Of a DNA stretch of 64,000 nucleotides, positions 62,408-64,000 are shown piece after piece; positions within the stretch are counted from its first letter, which is position 1, and every line of letters starts with the position of its first letter. Under the pieces are notes generated by a model. The model saw only the letters and a list, made by a program, of their open reading frames with translations, was not told the origin of the DNA and did no database searches. Position numbers and translations under genes: made by a program. The stretch is from Pseudomaricurvus alkylphenolicus. Lineage in GTDB: Bacteria; Pseudomonadota; Gammaproteobacteria; Pseudomonadales; Cellvibrionaceae. Location of the stretch: positions 1 to 64,000 of the forward strand of contig NZ_JAAQPI010000004.1 in assembly GCF_011683955.1 (NCBI RefSeq), read 5' to 3'.

Positions 62408-62750
62408 CGATTGCTTCTCCAATATCTCTCGGTTATTCACGTTGTTGGGTAAAAAATCGGGTGCAGACAGGATCTGGGACCCGGAAACAGTTTTGCGTAT
62501 AAGATTTTGGTACACACTTATTGAATTCGAATGCAACCTGTCTCGAAAAAAATGCGGCATTCCGAAACTAGCGGAGATGCCGCAAAAAACGATCAAGGAA
62601 GATTACAGACAATCACACAACATGGACTAGGAGTTAACCATGAATTGCATTCGGATTCATTATTTGTCAAACCAACACGACTGTCAAGCAAAGCGTCTAT
62701 TGCCGAACTGCAAAAAAACTAATACACGCCTAAGACCGGCTTATAACAGG

Positions 62751-62772
62751 ATGCCCGGCATACGCCGGGCAT
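62751..62772 (-). terminator. Hairpin downstream of the bicupin gene
   Basis: ATGCCCGGC, four-base loop ATAC, GCCGGGCAT: a perfect 9-bp stem. It lies 36 bp past the cupin stop, in the right place to end or attenuate transcription from the cupin toward the HDH-family gene. No strong U tract follows, so it may instead be an mRNA-stabilising or attenuation hairpin. Confidence 0.5.
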
Positions 62773-62807
62773 AACGAGGGTGTACAGTAACCCTGGACTG
62801 TCTGACT

Positions 62808-63884
62808 TCAGACACTCACCCCAAGCGAATCACCAACCTCGGGCGCCCAGCTGATGCCCGCGTGCAGATCACCACTGCTGGCAACATAGAGTACTCCGCG
62901 CTCATCGCCGATATTCTCTATACGTCGATACATGCCTGCAGGCACCGAAATGGTGTCTTCCGGGCCCACCTCAAACGATTCTTCCTCGCCATCGGCACCC
63001 ATGGTGATCTTCCACTGACCTTCGCCCACTACCAATACTTGCTTCACATCGTATTTGTGACGCAGGAAGCCGTTGCCGGTTTCAGCAACAATGGCACCAA
63101 GACTGAACGAATGAGGATTAAGCACGCGAGCCTGAATCTCACCCAGCTCGTGACAACCCTCCCCGATCAGCGAATGATAGAGCTTCTTGCCGCCGTCGAG
63201 TGCGACATCGCGGAACGCTTCGGCATGCCCCTGAAACTGATCCACGTTGTAAACGCGAGCCTGCATTTCCGCGAGGCTGGTGCGGTTGTACTTCAGCAGC
63301 TCGGCTTCGCTCAATGGCTGCATCAAGTCCGACGCCTGCGGCATAACATCGCCGTTATTCACGTCCACCAGAGAGCTGTCGTGACGCAAATAAAATCCAA
63401 ATTCCGCAGCACCCTCGATGACATCATTGGCCCAGGTCACAAAACCGGGATCGTCTTCGCCGAGAAACGACAACATAAAATTATCATCGCTGCCGACGCT
63501 CTCAAACGCGCGGAAGGTGCCGGTGGGAATGGAGATCACATCACCGGGCTTAAGGATGGCCTCACCATCCTTGCCATCGTAACCCCAGAAGAAGCGCCAC
63601 TCGCCACGAAAAATAATAAAGACCTCTGCGGTCACGTGAGAGTGCAGCGAATTGATCTTGCCGGTTGGCAGAGAAACACCGCCTACATTAAAACCATGTG
63701 GCTCAACGATGTTAACCACCTGCTTTTCATTCTCAGCAACACCCGGCCCGATGATGCAGTAATTCATTTTGCCTTCGCGGCCAGGCAGGCGGGTATCCAC
63801 AAAGGCCTCCGCGCAGGGGACATAGTCGGCTTTTCGAACCACTCGCTCAGCCAGGGTATGCAGGGTGTTGCTCGCGCTTGTCAT
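62808..63884 (-). CDS. Bicupin protein
   Basis: 358 residues from ATG 63884 (TGGAG nine bases upstream). Two cupin modules: the first at about residues 60-150 with the metal motif LHSHVTAEVFIIF (His, His, Glu) and later His-poor strand GTFRAF; the second at about 255-340, in which the motif reads RHKYDVKQVLVV, losing one His and the Glu. Thus one site may be catalytic and the other structural, as in some gentisate-dioxygenase-like or isomerase bicupins. It heads the HDH/SDR run. Family function (dioxygenase, isomerase or binding) cannot be settled. Confidence 0.85.
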   Translation of the reverse strand: MTSASNTLHTLAERVVRKADYVPCAEAFVDTRLPGREGKMNYCIIGPGVAENEKQVVNIVEPHGFNVGGVSLPTGKINSLHSHVTAEVFIIFRGEWRFFWGYDGKDGEAILKPGDVISIPTGTFRAFESVGSDDNFMLSFLGEDDPGFVTWANDVIEGAAEFGFYLRHDSSLVDVNNGDVMPQASDLMQPLSEAELLKYNRTSLAEMQARVYNVDQFQGHAEAFRDVALDGGKKLYHSLIGEGCHELGEIQARVLNPHSFSLGAIVAETGNGFLRHKYDVKQVLVVGEGQWKITMGADGEEESFEVGPEDTISVPAGMYRRIENIGDERGVLYVASSGDLHAGISWAPEVGDSLGVSV

Positions 63885-64000
63885 ATGGATAACTCCATTA
63901 ATATCTCTCTCAATCAATACACAGACAGTGCCTGCGGTTTCTAACGAAAACAAATCCCACACAGAAATGCAGCCGAAGTCTCAAATTTGGCAATCAAAGT
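63885..64000. other. Upstream region of the bicupin gene
   Basis: Short leader at the window edge containing AGAGATATTAATGGAG before the start. No other feature is seen. Confidence 0.3.

Noticed and set aside
62862-63944. Long plus-strand frame of 360 codons opposite the bicupin
   Set aside because: It is the antisense shadow of the cupin gene, whose metal motif and start signals are on the minus strand.
1-64000. CRISPR array, tRNA or rRNA genes, prophage modules
   Set aside because: No regularly spaced short repeats, no cloverleaf-like sequence and no phage structural genes were found on either strand.

Overview
The window reads as an accessory, insertion-riddled catabolic region of a marine-type gammaproteobacterium. 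This is an inference from the mix of TonB-dependent receptors, short-chain dehydrogenases (SDRs), Rieske/KstD-type steroid enzymes, AraC/LysR/MarR regulators and IS6/IS30/IS4/IS5/IS630/ISNCY/IS200 debris. No rRNA, tRNA or housekeeping gene is present to name the host. Almost every intact gene lies on the minus strand; the intact plus-strand exceptions are a LysR regulator (23204), a PaaY-like protein (35484), a flavodoxin-fold reductase (44220) and IS transposases.

Layout. 1-7275: a tandem duplication of about 1.6 kb carrying an SDR and an acetoacetate decarboxylase-family gene. The two copies are separated by a decayed group II intron, an IS3-type orfA relic and an HSL-type esterase, and an IS200-like relic sits inside the left copy. 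7276-9845: a mosaic of IS630, DUF4338, IS30 and LysR fragments. 9865-14144: a minus-strand gene run (TonB receptor, alpha/beta hydrolase, VOC protein, RidA). 14442-24136: an IS6-type relic, then an apparent amino- or imino-acid uptake and oxidation cluster (NSS sodium symporter, TonB receptor, three-subunit FAD/2Fe-2S dehydrogenase, DapA-family lyase) and a divergent LysR regulator. Two copies of TTGCG-N5-CGCAA sit at its two promoter regions. 24295-26539: IS5 debris and an AraC regulator.

27208-49487 is a steroid-degradation region in partial decay. It holds a KshA-like Rieske oxygenase, a ferredoxin lacking one cluster cysteine, an intact and a broken KstD-like flavoprotein, and a seven-gene operon (42359 down to 36255) whose members closely match IpdF, IpdC, EchA20 and FadA6 of the HIP (steroid C/D ring) pathway. 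A FadD3-like HIP-CoA ligase follows, with remnants of hsaA, hsaD and hsaE (A/B-ring cleavage) broken by deletions, an IS6 element and a group II intron. A 19-bp palindrome-like motif (consensus TAGTTGTATTTTATAACTA) recurs at four intergenic positions here and is a candidate common operator.

49629-51300 holds an intact IS6-type element and a diverged relative. 51382-63884 is an all-minus cluster: TauE/SafE permease, TonB receptor, acyl-CoA synthetase, AraC and LuxR regulators, a periplasmic solute-binding-like protein, two SnoaL-like proteins, an SDR, a histidinol-dehydrogenase-family enzyme and a bicupin. The last five catabolic genes look like one pathway whose substrate I cannot name.

The most notable non-genic signals are a 49-bp element conserved at fixed length upstream of both the SDR and the decarboxylase-family gene (four copies), the steroid-region palindrome family, and the LysR-type operator pair.
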